From a virus, in the IMG/VR virus record IMGVR_UViG_3300035688_000030, positions 1-36,216 of that record: DNA of 36,216 bases. One strand, written 5' to 3'. The stretch's first letter is position 1; every line of letters starts with the position of its first letter. Shown here piece after piece: positions 7,300-14,559 of the stretch. Position numbers and translations under genes: made by a program. The notes below the pieces were generated by a model. The model was given only the letters and a program-made list of their open reading frames with translations, made no database searches and had not been told where the DNA came from.

Positions 7300-7571
7300 G
7301 AGAGTTGCCTCTGGCATGATCCTTCGCCCCGCGGATCCAGCAGGACTTCGCCACGCTCAACAGTGATCGCTCCCGGTAGCACGTATTCAAAAGTAGCTGC
7401 CAAAATACTGCTGATCTCTTCAGTTCCCGTGACATTCACGATCTCATAGATTATGTTGTCTTGAAAGGCATTGTTGAGGGCGACCCGCTTCGCTAATCGT
7501 CGCTGCTGCGCAAATATACTATGCTTGTGGACCATGGTTAAGAAGCACGCTCGCTCAACTCTTTCTCGCAT
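7296..7571 (-). CDS. Hypothetical protein
   Basis: Up to 91 residues; an internal ATG at 7535 (MVHKHSIFAQQRRLAKRV) would give 79 and starts where the sequence becomes protein-like. The core IIYEIVNVTGTEEISSILAATFEYVLPGAITVERGEVLLD looks like a small alpha/beta domain, but no family is recognised. The gene overlaps the next by ATGA coupling. A TATA-like box and a GC hairpin lie just upstream, so it may begin a new transcript. Confidence 0.5.
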   Translation of the reverse strand: MRERVERACFLTMVHKHSIFAQQRRLAKRVALNNAFQDNIIYEIVNVTGTEEISSILAATFEYVLPGAITVERGEVLLDPRGEGSCQRQLS

Positions 7572-7601
7572 TTCCAGCGAGATGGCTGAAAGTGAAAAGT
7601 T

Positions 7602-7626
7602 GGGCCCGCAGGCCCTGTATAATAAA
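7602..7626 (-). promoter_or_regulatory. GC hairpin and adjacent TATA-like box
   Basis: On the minus strand a TATA-like TTTATTATA (about 7618-7626) is followed by GGGCC-TGCG-GGCCC (7602-7615) and AACTTTTC. The hairpin plus T-run could end the RHH transcript, and the TATA-like box could start the 7571 transcript. Both readings are from sequence only. Confidence 0.35.
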
Positions 7627-7632
7627 AATCGG

Positions 7633-7806
7633 CTAAGCGTCGGCTTTTAAACTTTTACGGTTTTGCCGTACAGAAAGGAGGTAGGTTTTGCAGGCCAGTT
7701 TTATAAACTCCGTCCGTTTGATCTTGAGAAGGGCTGCTGTACTGTCGATACGATCAAGCAGGTCCTGTTCGAATCGAAGCTCAACGCGCCTCTTCAAGCG
7801 GTTCAA
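7633..7806 (-). CDS. Ribbon-helix-helix DNA-binding protein (57 aa)
   Basis: TTG start at 7806 with GGGAG six bases upstream, overlapping the end of the AbrB-like gene by 26 bp. The sequence KRRVELRFEQDLLDRIDST, LLKIKRTEFIKLACKTYL is a classic MetJ/Arc/CopG ribbon-helix-helix: a basic beta strand, an amphipathic helix and a second helix starting after K-R-T. Such proteins dimerise and bind operators as repressors. Coupling to an AbrB-like gene suggests joint control of this unit. It is not a toxin-antitoxin pair by any visible toxin motif. Confidence 0.75.
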   Translation of the reverse strand: MNRLKRRVELRFEQDLLDRIDSTAALLKIKRTEFIKLACKTYLLSVRQNRKSLKADA

Positions 7807-8017
7807 ACAGCTCCCGATGCTTGCGAACTTCTATGAGTTTAAGCTTCAGAATGTCACCTGGAAGTAGGCCATAAGCGCGAATGGTCTTCAGGTCAATCGT
7901 GACATAATATCCGCGCGCAGTGCTCTTCAGAAAGAACAAGTCCACGAGACCTAAGGACTCTATAGAATCTACAGATGTCTGAGACGGTTTTTTCGGGCCC
8001 CTACGTTTAGGTGTCAT
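7781..8017 (-). CDS. AbrB/SpoVT-like DNA-binding protein (possible)
   Basis: 78 residues. The core LKSTARGYYVTIDLKTIRAYGLLPGDILKLKLIEV follows the swapped-hairpin AbrB pattern (strand, TIP-like turn, helix, LxPGDxLxL strand). The basic N-terminus TPKRRGPKKPS suggests nucleic-acid binding. The ATG follows AAGGAGGAAAC, a strong Shine-Dalgarno. It shares 26 bp with the RHH gene, implying co-expression. Family members are transcription regulators or antitoxins; no toxin partner is seen. Confidence 0.65.
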   Translation of the reverse strand: MTPKRRGPKKPSQTSVDSIESLGLVDLFFLKSTARGYYVTIDLKTIRAYGLLPGDILKLKLIEVRKHRELFEPLEEAR

Positions 8018-8177
8018 ACTGATGTTTCCTCCTTAATTTTTCTCCGTAAACGTGTCAATCGATGGTGATTCTTGGATTGGTAAGAGCATGCTTTGCGAGT
8101 TTGCAGCTGCTGAAGCTAGGCTAATTGTTGAAAGAGGCCTCAGTCGTGAAAAGCATGGACTTTTCCCATAGTGTATT
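8018..8177. other. Short intergenic stretch, no gene seen
   Basis: 160 bp between the 8178 gene and the AbrB-like gene. It holds the GGAGG site of the AbrB-like gene at its low end. No convincing frame, palindrome or terminator was found. A minus-strand open frame crosses it but lacks a credible start. Confidence 0.4.
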
Positions 8178-8555
8178 TCAGATCACTCCTAGGACACGTT
8201 TCACCGTGCTATATGGGCCCTTTTTCTGCTCTTGTTCAAGACAGCCTCTGCACGTGCCAAGGGTTCGGCCGCTCTTGTATAGCACTTTGATGAGACTTTC
8301 AAATTCGCCCTTGCAGCGGAAACATTTTTTCTTGTCTGTTAAGCCGAACTTTGGCAGGACTGTTTGGCTGTTGCCCGGAGGCCAATTATGCTCCTTCAGA
8401 AAGGGCAGGACTGCTTTCTCGAAAAGTATGTCTCTGATTGTGAGGCCGTTTCTGGCCACGATTTCTTTGAATGCGCGAACGTAGATTTCTTGCTCGGGAC
8501 TGGCAGCCAGGACAAGACGGTTACTTTTGCCCCCCGGGTCCGGCGGCTTAGGCAA
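8178..8555 (-). CDS. Zinc-finger protein, unknown
   Basis: 125 residues, TTG start preceded by GGAGG. The N-terminal part (SNRLVLAASPEQEIYVRAFKEIVARNGLTIRDILFEKAVLPFLKEHNW) resembles an RHH-like or helical DNA-binding domain. The C-terminal part carries CFRCKGEF and GTCRGCLEQ, two CxxC knuckles forming one zinc site. Such proteins in viral early regions are usually DNA binding. Its promoter is probably the very AT-rich tract at 8597-8625. No named family recognised. Confidence 0.7.
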   Translation of the reverse strand: MPKPPDPGGKSNRLVLAASPEQEIYVRAFKEIVARNGLTIRDILFEKAVLPFLKEHNWPPGNSQTVLPKFGLTDKKKCFRCKGEFESLIKVLYKSGRTLGTCRGCLEQEQKKGPYSTVKRVLGVI

Positions 8556-8596
8556 TAAAAGGGCCTCCGGAGGAAGTCTTGATGATCTGGTGAGGA

Positions 8597-8625
8597 TATG
8601 ATATTATAATATTATAATATAATAT
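8597..8625 (-). promoter_or_regulatory. AT-only tract, probable TATA promoter
   Basis: A 29-base stretch of nearly pure A/T with the repeated unit ATTATA on both strands, 42-70 bp upstream of the TTG at 8555. It is far more AT-rich than its surroundings. It fits an archaeal TATA region for the 8178-8555 gene and downstream regulators; a DNA-unwinding element is an alternative. An ACT trinucleotide run follows at 8635-8645. Confidence 0.45.
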
Positions 8626-8675
8626 GAACACTACACTACTACTACTCTCTTCCTTTCCAGTGGAAACAGAGGTCA

Positions 8676-8867
8676 TTAGAAGTACCTCCCTGGAATTGAA
8701 ACGCAAGAAACAAGAGAAGCTCTCAAAGGCAGCCCTGACTTCAATATCTGCTCTTCAATAGGGGGAGAATTGGCCAAATGATTCTTTTCCGCTAGATGAC
8801 TCAAAATTAAGTATCGTTCATCTTCCGACAAAGCAGCCTCTCGCGAAGCATCCTCAAACTTCAACAT
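8676..8867 (-). CDS. Hypothetical small protein (63 aa)
   Basis: Starts with ATG inside the last codons of the upstream gene (GAATGTTGAAG), the translational coupling seen throughout this block. The N-terminal helix MLKFEDASREAALSEDERYLILSHLAEK is acidic; the end LVSCVSIPGRYF is mildly hydrophobic. No family or motif recognised. It is the last gene before the AT-rich promoter tract. Confidence 0.5.
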   Translation of the reverse strand: MLKFEDASREAALSEDERYLILSHLAEKNHLANSPPIEEQILKSGLPLRASLVSCVSIPGRYF

Positions 8868-9262
8868 TCAGCCTCCTCTGGATATTCTTCTGGATCAATT
8901 TCTGGGTCCTCTTCATCTGGGAAATCAGGCAGGAATAACCCCATGTGATTTGTACCAGCACTGCTAACATATTTTCCTCGAAGAGGTAAGCGGTTCTTTT
9001 TCATCTCATCTTCAATAACGGATTTTGGGACTCCAAAACGGTTAGCCAACATATCAAGCATTATACTGATTTGCTCAGACGTCATTTCTTCATGGTAGAT
9101 TAAGTAGCATTGTTCGTCTTGTCCTTCAATCTTGCACCAAGTTGGAATCATTGATATGACTGGAACGGTTCCGTTTTCCCAGATTTTTCCGTACAGTTTT
9201 TTTCCTTCATCATTCAAGTTTGCCCAGTGCTTAAAGTGACGTTCTTCCATGCTCATTTTCAC
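8861..9262 (-). CDS. Hypothetical acidic protein (133 aa)
   Basis: 133 residues; MSMEERHFKHWANLNDEGKKLYGKIW, then a mixed alpha/beta middle (VISMIPTWCKIEGQDEQCYLIYHEEMTSEQI) and a helix-turn-helix-like segment MLANRFGVPKSVIEDEMKKNRLP near 85-105. The C-terminus is strongly acidic (DEEDPEIDPEEYPEEAEC) and encodes the GGAGG of the next gene. No family recognised. The HTH-like segment is suggestive only. Confidence 0.6.
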   Translation of the reverse strand: MKMSMEERHFKHWANLNDEGKKLYGKIWENGTVPVISMIPTWCKIEGQDEQCYLIYHEEMTSEQISIMLDMLANRFGVPKSVIEDEMKKNRLPLRGKYVSSAGTNHMGLFLPDFPDEEDPEIDPEEYPEEAEC

Positions 9263-9477
9263 TTAGCCTCCTTGGCCGTACCTTCGTAAGCCTCATCCAT
9301 TGGATCAGGCCGATCAGGGCTTCCACACTCATCCCATTTCCAATATTTCTCGCAACCCTGACAACTTCCACTCCAATGTTCACAGTCACAATCGTCGCAC
9401 GTTGAGCATGCATCGCCGATCGGATTACAAACACTATCGTACTTCTGCAACTGCGCCTCAGAATAGGGACAACTCAT
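9259..9477 (-). CDS. Small Cys-rich protein (72 aa)
   Basis: 72 residues with ten cysteines: CPYS, CNPIGDACSTCDDCDCEHW, GSCQGCEKYW, DECG. The spacing suggests two zinc sites. An alternative overlapping frame (9231-9434) is rejected because this one couples to both neighbours by overlap and is Cys-rich like the adjacent proteins. Its last codons GCCAAGGAGGCTAAG form the Shine-Dalgarno of the next gene. Function unknown; part of the zinc-protein series around the HerA-like gene. Confidence 0.65.
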   Translation of the reverse strand: MSCPYSEAQLQKYDSVCNPIGDACSTCDDCDCEHWSGSCQGCEKYWKWDECGSPDRPDPMDEAYEGTAKEAK

Positions 9478-9698
9478 CTTGAAAGCTCAACTCCTCTCTT
9501 TCCTTTGACGCGAACTATTTTAGCATCCGTGAATCTGCCCATCTTGTCAGCGATAACGGTAACATCTACTTTTGAACATCCGCATTTCGGGCAGCCCTTA
9601 GGCCAAATTTCCCAAGGCATTTTCAGTTTTGAAGGGTCATACGGGATAGATTGGCTATTTCCACACTTCACACATTCAATGACTTGCACAAGACTCAA
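9474..9698 (-). CDS. Zinc-ribbon protein (74 aa)
   Basis: 74 residues, TTG start overlapping the upstream TGA. CVKCGN (about 9-14) and CPKCGC (about 36-41) form a four-Cys zinc ribbon, followed by the strands VDVTVIADKMGRFTDAKIVRVKG. Single zinc ribbons of this sort act as nucleic-acid or protein adaptors. It is tightly coupled to the two flanking zinc proteins. No named family. Confidence 0.7.
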   Translation of the reverse strand: MSLVQVIECVKCGNSQSIPYDPSKLKMPWEIWPKGCPKCGCSKVDVTVIADKMGRFTDAKIVRVKGKRGVELSR

Positions 9699-9877
9699 GA
9701 TTTTGCCTCCTTGGCTTCTTCAAATTCTGTCGACTCACAAAACGGGCAGCAGGGCTTCTCAACGATCACGCGTGTTGGAGCGTCAGGCGAGAAGCTTGGA
9801 GGCGGCCGCTTCTCAATGCTTATTCGGCCTAGTATAGGAAAAGTTTTGAGGCACTGCGGGTTCTTGCACTTCCACAT
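9695..9877 (-). CDS. Zinc-ribbon protein (60 aa)
   Basis: 60 residues. Two Cys pairs, CKNPQC (about 4-9) and CCPFC (about 43-47), bracket a basic Pro-rich linker. Start overlaps the HerA-like gene stop, and the end AKEAKS contains the Shine-Dalgarno for the following gene. It is probably translated with the ATPase. Function unknown. Confidence 0.65.
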   Translation of the reverse strand: MWKCKNPQCLKTFPILGRISIEKRPPPSFSPDAPTRVIVEKPCCPFCESTEFEEAKEAKS

Positions 9878-12552
9878 CAGCTAGAAGCCTCCTTGATGCG
9901 GTCCTTAGCTCCAGAATAAGCGGAGTAAATCCACTGGCCATTCTCCTGCTTGCGATCTAGAAAGTGCATCTTAAGCAGCTCCACAAGCTCATTGCTGATC
10001 AAAGCTGCATTCGGCAAACTGCCATAATCCTGCTGCAGCCGCTCACGCACGGGCGTAAGCTTCCTAGCTGCGTCAAAGAATCCCTTAGCAACAAGCAACA
10101 GCAGGCGTCCGCGCCAATTGCCCTCATTAGTTTCCACAAGAGGCTTTGAAACTTTGATCGTGACCTGCGGGATCTCCTGGCTCACGACAACTTCAGAAGG
10201 CACGTTAGCATCTGGTTGCAGGAAAGGATGCGGTCCTATGCTCTTCGGAAACATCCTGCGAAGGACGCTTTTCAACTCGTCGTAAAGCTTCAGTTCCTCT
10301 TCAGTCCCTTTCAGCTTCTCCTGCAAGTCCTTCTTGACGGCCTCAAGAAAGCGCACTTCCTTCTCAAGTTTCTCCTTACTTTCCTTATCCTCCTTACTGG
10401 GAATAGGTGTCATGACACCTACGGCTTTATCCTCCGAAAGCATTTCCTTGACTGAAAGCTTGATGTTCACCTTCTCCAGGAGCTGCTTGACTTGCTCACG
10501 CAGCTGCCCGATCTCTTTCTCTTGGCGTTTGATGATTGACTCTTCACCCTTCTTCGCTTCAACGGCCTTGCTGATTTCTTCTCTGAGGTTTCCGAGGGCC
10601 TGACTGAGATCTGCGGTGAAGGGTTTCGCTTCGATGAGCGGCGTGTCGGCGCCGTGAGGACATAAGCGCTTGCGGACCGCAACAGTGTCGACTCCGGCCT
10701 TGTGCGCTACGATAAACGAGCCCGTTGGCAACTTCATGATTTGCTCTTCAGTTATGGCTAAGTGCTGTTTTTTGACGAGGAACATGAGGCCCGTCTTCGG
10801 ATCCAAGTCTGCGGGGCTCGTGAATTTGCCGAAAAGGTTAATGTTGCATTGGCTCAGAGGGCTCTTGTGCAGGTCTGCGGGGCGCTGGCTAATCAAGATT
10901 GGAAAAATGCCGATTTTGCGGCCGTGCTTCGCGATGAGGCTGACTCGAGAGAGGCTGGGCTTGCTTGCCTGATCCCAACTCTGAGGAGCGTAAATATCCG
11001 CTTCCTCAAGGACCAGGAAGAGGACGCGGCGATACTTCTGCTCGAGGCGATAAAGGTTCCACAAGAAGCTGCTGATGAAGTGCAGCTGGTCGACGTCGTC
11101 TTCGATGTCGCTCACGTTCACGACGAGGGATATCCCCTTTTCCAAGGCAGCTTTCACGTACTCATGAGCGAAGGCCGCCTCGAGGGGGAGATCCTGGTAG
11201 GGCCCGCCGATTACTACTACTGTGTTGAATTTGGCTTTCAAAGTGTTATGCGATACTAAAGGTGTCTCTCCACAAACTAAATTGTGAGTTTTAGGAACGA
11301 GTGTCCCGATTACCTCAAAGATACCTGTCACTTTTCGCACACTTGTGATTTTGACTGAGTCAAAATTGCTGCGGAAAGCATGTTTGTAGGAAAGATGCGA
11401 GCTTTTTACTAGGAGGACCCGGTACCAAGTTGGCTGCCTTGCAGTTATGAAATGTGTTCGTTTTTTCTCCACGATAAAATGCGGATCTGAAACCTTAGTT
11501 TCATTCAAACTTGCATGATAGCCTGCTCGCTCAGCTAAGTAACACAGTTGAATTGCAGCCCACTTTGAATAAGTGGCTATTGTGCGGCCGGAGCCATCGC
11601 ACTCAGCATACGCCTTGATGAAAGGGTGCAGCAGGTCATTATGAGCACGCATGATTACTTTGGGTATTGTCAGCGTTGAAGCTTTGCGTCCACTCTGTAA
11701 ACGCAACACTCTTTTGAGGAAGATACCGAGTGCTTTATTGCTGACTGTGTAGGTCCATTTGTCCGGTGAATCGATACCTTCTGCATCAAACAATTCTCGG
11801 GTTAGTTGTGCGAATCGCTTTCTGCGTTCTTGGTTCCCCTCAATGAACATCACTTTGTAGAGGTCTTTTGAAAGATGGCCATCAGCTAGGAAATAGCCCA
11901 ACCATTCACAGAGTTGAGGCGTAAGATGGCTTTGAATTTTGCACTTCGGTTTGTTTCCATGACGAGGATTCCAATATAAGTATTCATTGACGACAACTCC
12001 CCTAGAATCTTTTAGATTCTGCAACAACGGTAATTGGCTCTTCGGACGAAACAGCTGAGGAAATTTGCGGGGAATAAGCAGTCTATCGCCTACATGAATT
12101 TCATCCAATCTAATCCATGATACAGCATGATTTTTCAGAATCGCAACTTTATGATTAATTGTTCCCCTCAGTTTTCTGCCCATTCGAGCTTCTATCTCGA
12201 TTAATTCAGTGACCTTTTCTCTTGTTACTTGAGTGAGAGGTGTTGCTTTGAATCCTGAATGACCGTAAGACACTACTCTAATGGTCCCTTTTTTCAATCT
12301 CCTTTCCAAATCATCAGCTAAGACGACTTCTCCATTGCCTAAGAGAATTGGAGTGTCAGGTGTCACACAGTGCCATTCTGGTATGGGCTCGATGATGATT
12401 ACTTGTCCGTGCTGTTCCAGGACGTCTTCGACTAGGTCTGCTGCAGCGTTGCTTTTGCCGTGGCCACTCATCGCTAATATACTGAAGCGTAGGCCCTCAC
12501 GCTTGTAATCGTCAGTGTCGATAGCAAAATCAGAGGATAAACGTAATTTCAT
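9877..12552 (-). CDS. HerA/FtsK-like P-loop ATPase with intein
   Basis: The precursor has 891 residues and the spliced protein about 516. N-extein: Walker A AMSGHGKS (27-34) followed by QVIIIEPIPEWH (50-61), equivalent to the strand in HerA that reads D-x-H/D-GEY. The intein occupies 62-436. C-extein: Walker B VLFLVLEEAD (510-519), AKHGRKIGIFPILISQRPADL with a sensor Gln and Arg, then a long coiled coil and a winged-helix-like end (LISNELVELLKMHFLDRK). HerA ATPases translocate DNA, often with nuclease NurA; viral relatives also package DNA, but this virus has a terminase. A PD-(D/E)XK-like gene lies 2 kb upstream. Exact role unknown. Confidence 0.88.
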   Translation of the reverse strand: MKLRLSSDFAIDTDDYKREGLRFSILAMSGHGKSNAAADLVEDVLEQHGQVIIIEPIPEWHCVTPDTPILLGNGEVVLADDLERRLKKGTIRVVSYGHSGFKATPLTQVTREKVTELIEIEARMGRKLRGTINHKVAILKNHAVSWIRLDEIHVGDRLLIPRKFPQLFRPKSQLPLLQNLKDSRGVVVNEYLYWNPRHGNKPKCKIQSHLTPQLCEWLGYFLADGHLSKDLYKVMFIEGNQERRKRFAQLTRELFDAEGIDSPDKWTYTVSNKALGIFLKRVLRLQSGRKASTLTIPKVIMRAHNDLLHPFIKAYAECDGSGRTIATYSKWAAIQLCYLAERAGYHASLNETKVSDPHFIVEKKRTHFITARQPTWYRVLLVKSSHLSYKHAFRSNFDSVKITSVRKVTGIFEVIGTLVPKTHNLVCGETPLVSHNTLKAKFNTVVVIGGPYQDLPLEAAFAHEYVKAALEKGISLVVNVSDIEDDVDQLHFISSFLWNLYRLEQKYRRVLFLVLEEADIYAPQSWDQASKPSLSRVSLIAKHGRKIGIFPILISQRPADLHKSPLSQCNINLFGKFTSPADLDPKTGLMFLVKKQHLAITEEQIMKLPTGSFIVAHKAGVDTVAVRKRLCPHGADTPLIEAKPFTADLSQALGNLREEISKAVEAKKGEESIIKRQEKEIGQLREQVKQLLEKVNIKLSVKEMLSEDKAVGVMTPIPSKEDKESKEKLEKEVRFLEAVKKDLQEKLKGTEEELKLYDELKSVLRRMFPKSIGPHPFLQPDANVPSEVVVSQEIPQVTIKVSKPLVETNEGNWRGRLLLLVAKGFFDAARKLTPVRERLQQDYGSLPNAALISNELVELLKMHFLDRKQENGQWIYSAYSGAKDRIKEASS
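11245..12369 (-). other. Intein with LAGLIDADG homing endonuclease (375 aa)
   Basis: Begins with Cys62 (CVTPDTPILLGNGE, block A) and ends THNLVCGETPLVSHN before Thr437. Block B is GTINHKVAIL with the T-x-x-H motif. The two endonuclease motifs are LGYFLADGHL and IKAYAECDGSG. The C-terminal His-Asn and the +1 Thr are intact, so splicing and probably homing are functional. Insertion lies in the conserved ATPase core, between EWH and TLK, where excision is essential. Confidence 0.92.
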
Positions 12553-12854
12553 TTAGAAACCTCCTCCTGCATAGGCGATATCACGCGCTTGATTCGCCAC
12601 CATTCACCCTCTGCACCGCTGAACTGTGACGCATCCAACGGACCTCTATACCATTCAACATCAACAGTTGCGATCGTAGCGAGCCTTGTTCCGCGGTCGA
12701 CGACACCTTGAACATTTGCGGCCACATCAATGGAAGTAGGCCGCTCATTTGTGTATCTTCGAAGATAGTTCAAGAACCGTTTTGCAGCAACTTCTGGCGA
12801 GGAAGCTTTGAAGAAGCGAGAATGCTTCGAGCTCTTCACAAGAAACTCAATCAA
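12549..12854 (-). CDS. Hypothetical protein (101 aa)
   Basis: 101 residues; MIEFLVKSSKHSRFFKASSPEVAAKRFLNYLRRY, then strands around VDVEWYRGPL and GEWWRIKRVI. It has a basic N-terminus and conserved-looking aromatics, no cysteines and no motif I can name. Its last codons GAGGAGGTTTCTAAATGA provide the Shine-Dalgarno and the ATGA overlap for the HerA-like gene, so the two are translationally coupled. An accessory role to the ATPase is possible but not shown. Confidence 0.6.
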   Translation of the reverse strand: MIEFLVKSSKHSRFFKASSPEVAAKRFLNYLRRYTNERPTSIDVAANVQGVVDRGTRLATIATVDVEWYRGPLDASQFSGAEGEWWRIKRVISPMQEEVSK

Positions 12855-13186
12855 GCAGAAACCTCCAGCTCGAGGCGTTTCTGTCCGACTACCGGGAGGC
12901 CCTGCCGTTTAGCTTTGAATCGCTCGAAAAACCGACTCTTGTAATAGTCCTTTCCAAGCAGTTTAGGCCAACGAAGTATGAATGCTCCCTTGACACGTTT
13001 TCCATGTCGACCTGTTCGCCGATAAAAACAATACTGATCTTCAACGATATCGCCAGGCTTAAGATCAGCCCATTGTGGATACTCGAGCTGAAACTCCTCG
13101 AATCGTGCCATATCGATGTCTGTTATCCAACGGTAGCTATGCCAGCAAATAGAGTCCTCATAGCCGCACTTTGGGCAGAATCTCAT
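12851..13186 (-). CDS. Zinc-binding protein (111 aa)
   Basis: 111 residues. Starts MRFCPKCGYEDSICWHSYRW: a CxxC pair plus a further Cys/His, a partial zinc ribbon. The middle contains LKPGDIVEDQYCFYRRTGRHGKRVKGAFILRWP, a short beta-rich segment resembling an OB or SH3-like barrel. The C-terminus is basic. Coupled by overlap to both neighbours. No family recognised. Confidence 0.6.
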   Translation of the reverse strand: MRFCPKCGYEDSICWHSYRWITDIDMARFEEFQLEYPQWADLKPGDIVEDQYCFYRRTGRHGKRVKGAFILRWPKLLGKDYYKSRFFERFKAKRQGLPVVGQKRLELEVSA

Positions 13187-14067
13187 TCAGAAGCCTCCAG
13201 GAGCTTTCGCACCTTCCCACGGAAAAGATCCCACAGATCCTTATCGTCTTCAAGCAAAGCGTCACCGTAAGCAACGTAGATCGAATCGGGAATCTTGACT
13301 TGGCCCTTGAGCTCCTTGATTTCCAGGCCCTGCATGATTAGCGTGATGTTTTGTTTCTGCAGGAGAAAGAGGATATCCGCAAGAAGCTTGACCGCGGGAT
13401 CCGGTAGAGACAGCGGTGTATGCGTCGGTGTAGAGATCGGTTCATGCACTGGTGTATCAGTCTTCAGATCAGGTGTCCCTTTAAGGGTCGCGGGTTCAAG
13501 TCCCTCTGGGCCCTTGGGCTCTTTTTCGGCTTTTTGCTTCCATCTAGGTTCTATGCGTTTGAGCTTCTTGAGTGCTTGGAGGCGCATTTTAACTGATTCA
13601 TAGCTTCGACCAGGAACCTTTTCCGCTATGGCTGAAACAGTCTTTCGTTTTTTCCACAGTTTAACAAGTAATTCATCGTCCTTGTCATTCCAAGGAACAT
13701 GCCTCTGTCTAAGCGCTAGGCCAGAACGCCCTGGAAACTCAGGCATAAGCAGCTTTTTCTCCTCTTCATCAGACCACTGAAATTCTGCCATGCTTCCATG
13801 AGATAACTCTGGTTTACGTTCATTTCTTGGAGAGTAGACAGGGCGCTCTTGGCCTTCAGCTTCTTCCTTTTCAGGCACTGATTCTGCTTCACTGCCCAGA
13901 ATGATCAGCGTAACAGGCTCTCCTTCGATCATCACATCCTCAGTTTGCTCTTCGACATCTCCTTCCCAGTCGGGGTTAAAATCGGCTCCAGGAATGACTA
14001 TGCAGGACCCGTAGGGAGCAACGTCTTTGACGGGATACTTCTGCTTCAACTCCTCAATGCTGATCAT
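13183..14067 (-). CDS. Myb/SANT-like DNA-binding protein
   Basis: 294 residues. An acidic N-terminal third with FQWSDEEEKKL near 95-105 precedes VPWNDKDDELLVKLWKKRK and VSAIAEKVPGRSYESVKMRLQALKK (about 123-170). These match the Trp-spaced three-helix Myb/SANT pattern (W-x-x-x-D/E-D-E-x-L, I-A, G-R-S-x-x-x-V). A Pro/Thr-rich linker follows, then helices at the C-terminus. Such domains bind DNA, and the N-terminal WSDEEE may be a second, degenerate repeat. The sequence at 13481-13514 within it resembles a tRNA 3' half on the opposite strand (see findings). Confidence 0.7.
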   Translation of the reverse strand: MISIEELKQKYPVKDVAPYGSCIVIPGADFNPDWEGDVEEQTEDVMIEGEPVTLIILGSEAESVPEKEEAEGQERPVYSPRNERKPELSHGSMAEFQWSDEEEKKLLMPEFPGRSGLALRQRHVPWNDKDDELLVKLWKKRKTVSAIAEKVPGRSYESVKMRLQALKKLKRIEPRWKQKAEKEPKGPEGLEPATLKGTPDLKTDTPVHEPISTPTHTPLSLPDPAVKLLADILFLLQKQNITLIMQGLEIKELKGQVKIPDSIYVAYGDALLEDDKDLWDLFRGKVRKLLEASE

Positions 14068-14240
14068 GCTGCACGCCTCCTCAGGTCCGGCTCGTGATTG
14101 TTGTGATGGGCGGCTTTAAAGCGTAGGGGTTTATGATGGATGGGGCAGAGTGCTCTTCCGCCTGGCTTCTTCTCTTCCGTACCCTTCGAGACCCAATGGG
14201 CAGCGAACGTGCACCAAAAGTAATGATCATAGAACCGCAA
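14064..14240 (-). CDS. Small Cys/His protein (58 aa)
   Basis: The start chosen is TTG at 14240, since GGAGG lies six bases upstream; the longer frame overlaps most of the previous gene and is unlikely. The protein begins RFYDHYFWCTFAAHW and has ALCPIHHKPLRFKAAHHNN. Cys and many His suggest a metal site. It overlaps the Myb-like gene start (GCATGATC). Function unknown. Confidence 0.6.
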   Translation of the reverse strand: MRFYDHYFWCTFAAHWVSKGTEEKKPGGRALCPIHHKPLRFKAAHHNNHEPDLRRRAA

Positions 14241-14559
14241 GGTTTTCCTCCTCCAAAAACTGCTTATGCTTCGACACTTCGGCGCCGCAGTAGGGACAAG
14301 AAAGGCTGAACAGTGTTTTTTGGGAATCACCAACGAACTTCTGTTTTTCCTCAATCATCGCTTCTGTCGCGTCAAACGTTCCAGAGCAGCCTCGGCAGCG
14401 GTACTGCTCATCACGTGCATCACTCAAGCAGCCCCAATGCCACAACCGACCATCTTTCGTGCGGGCAATATTTCTTTCAATTTGCTTATTGCATAAATAG
14501 TAACTGCAAAGGCGTTGAGCTAGAGGGACCTTACGGTAGACTACGCGATCACTCATCAT
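14227..14559 (-). CDS. Zinc-finger protein (110 aa)
   Basis: 110 residues with several zinc-type pairs: CSYYLCNKQIER (11-residue knuckle near 18-24), WHWGCLSD, YRCRGCSGTF and SCPYCGAEV. The N-terminal part resembles a treble-clef or PARP/HNH-like knuckle with nothing catalytic, while the last two pairs form a conventional ribbon. The GAGGAGG near its end serves the next gene. Likely nucleic-acid binding; no family named. Confidence 0.65.
   Translation of the reverse strand: MMSDRVVYRKVPLAQRLCSYYLCNKQIERNIARTKDGRLWHWGCLSDARDEQYRCRGCSGTFDATEAMIEEKQKFVGDSQKTLFSLSCPYCGAEVSKHKQFLEEENLAVL

Noticed and set aside
8564-8573. Palindrome CCTCCGGAGG upstream of the 8555 start
   Set aside because: Explained by the GGAGG Shine-Dalgarno; too short to call an operator.
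9231-9434. 67-residue minus-strand frame overlapping the Cys-rich gene
   Set aside because: The alternative frame 9259-9477 couples to both neighbours and has a zinc-type pattern.
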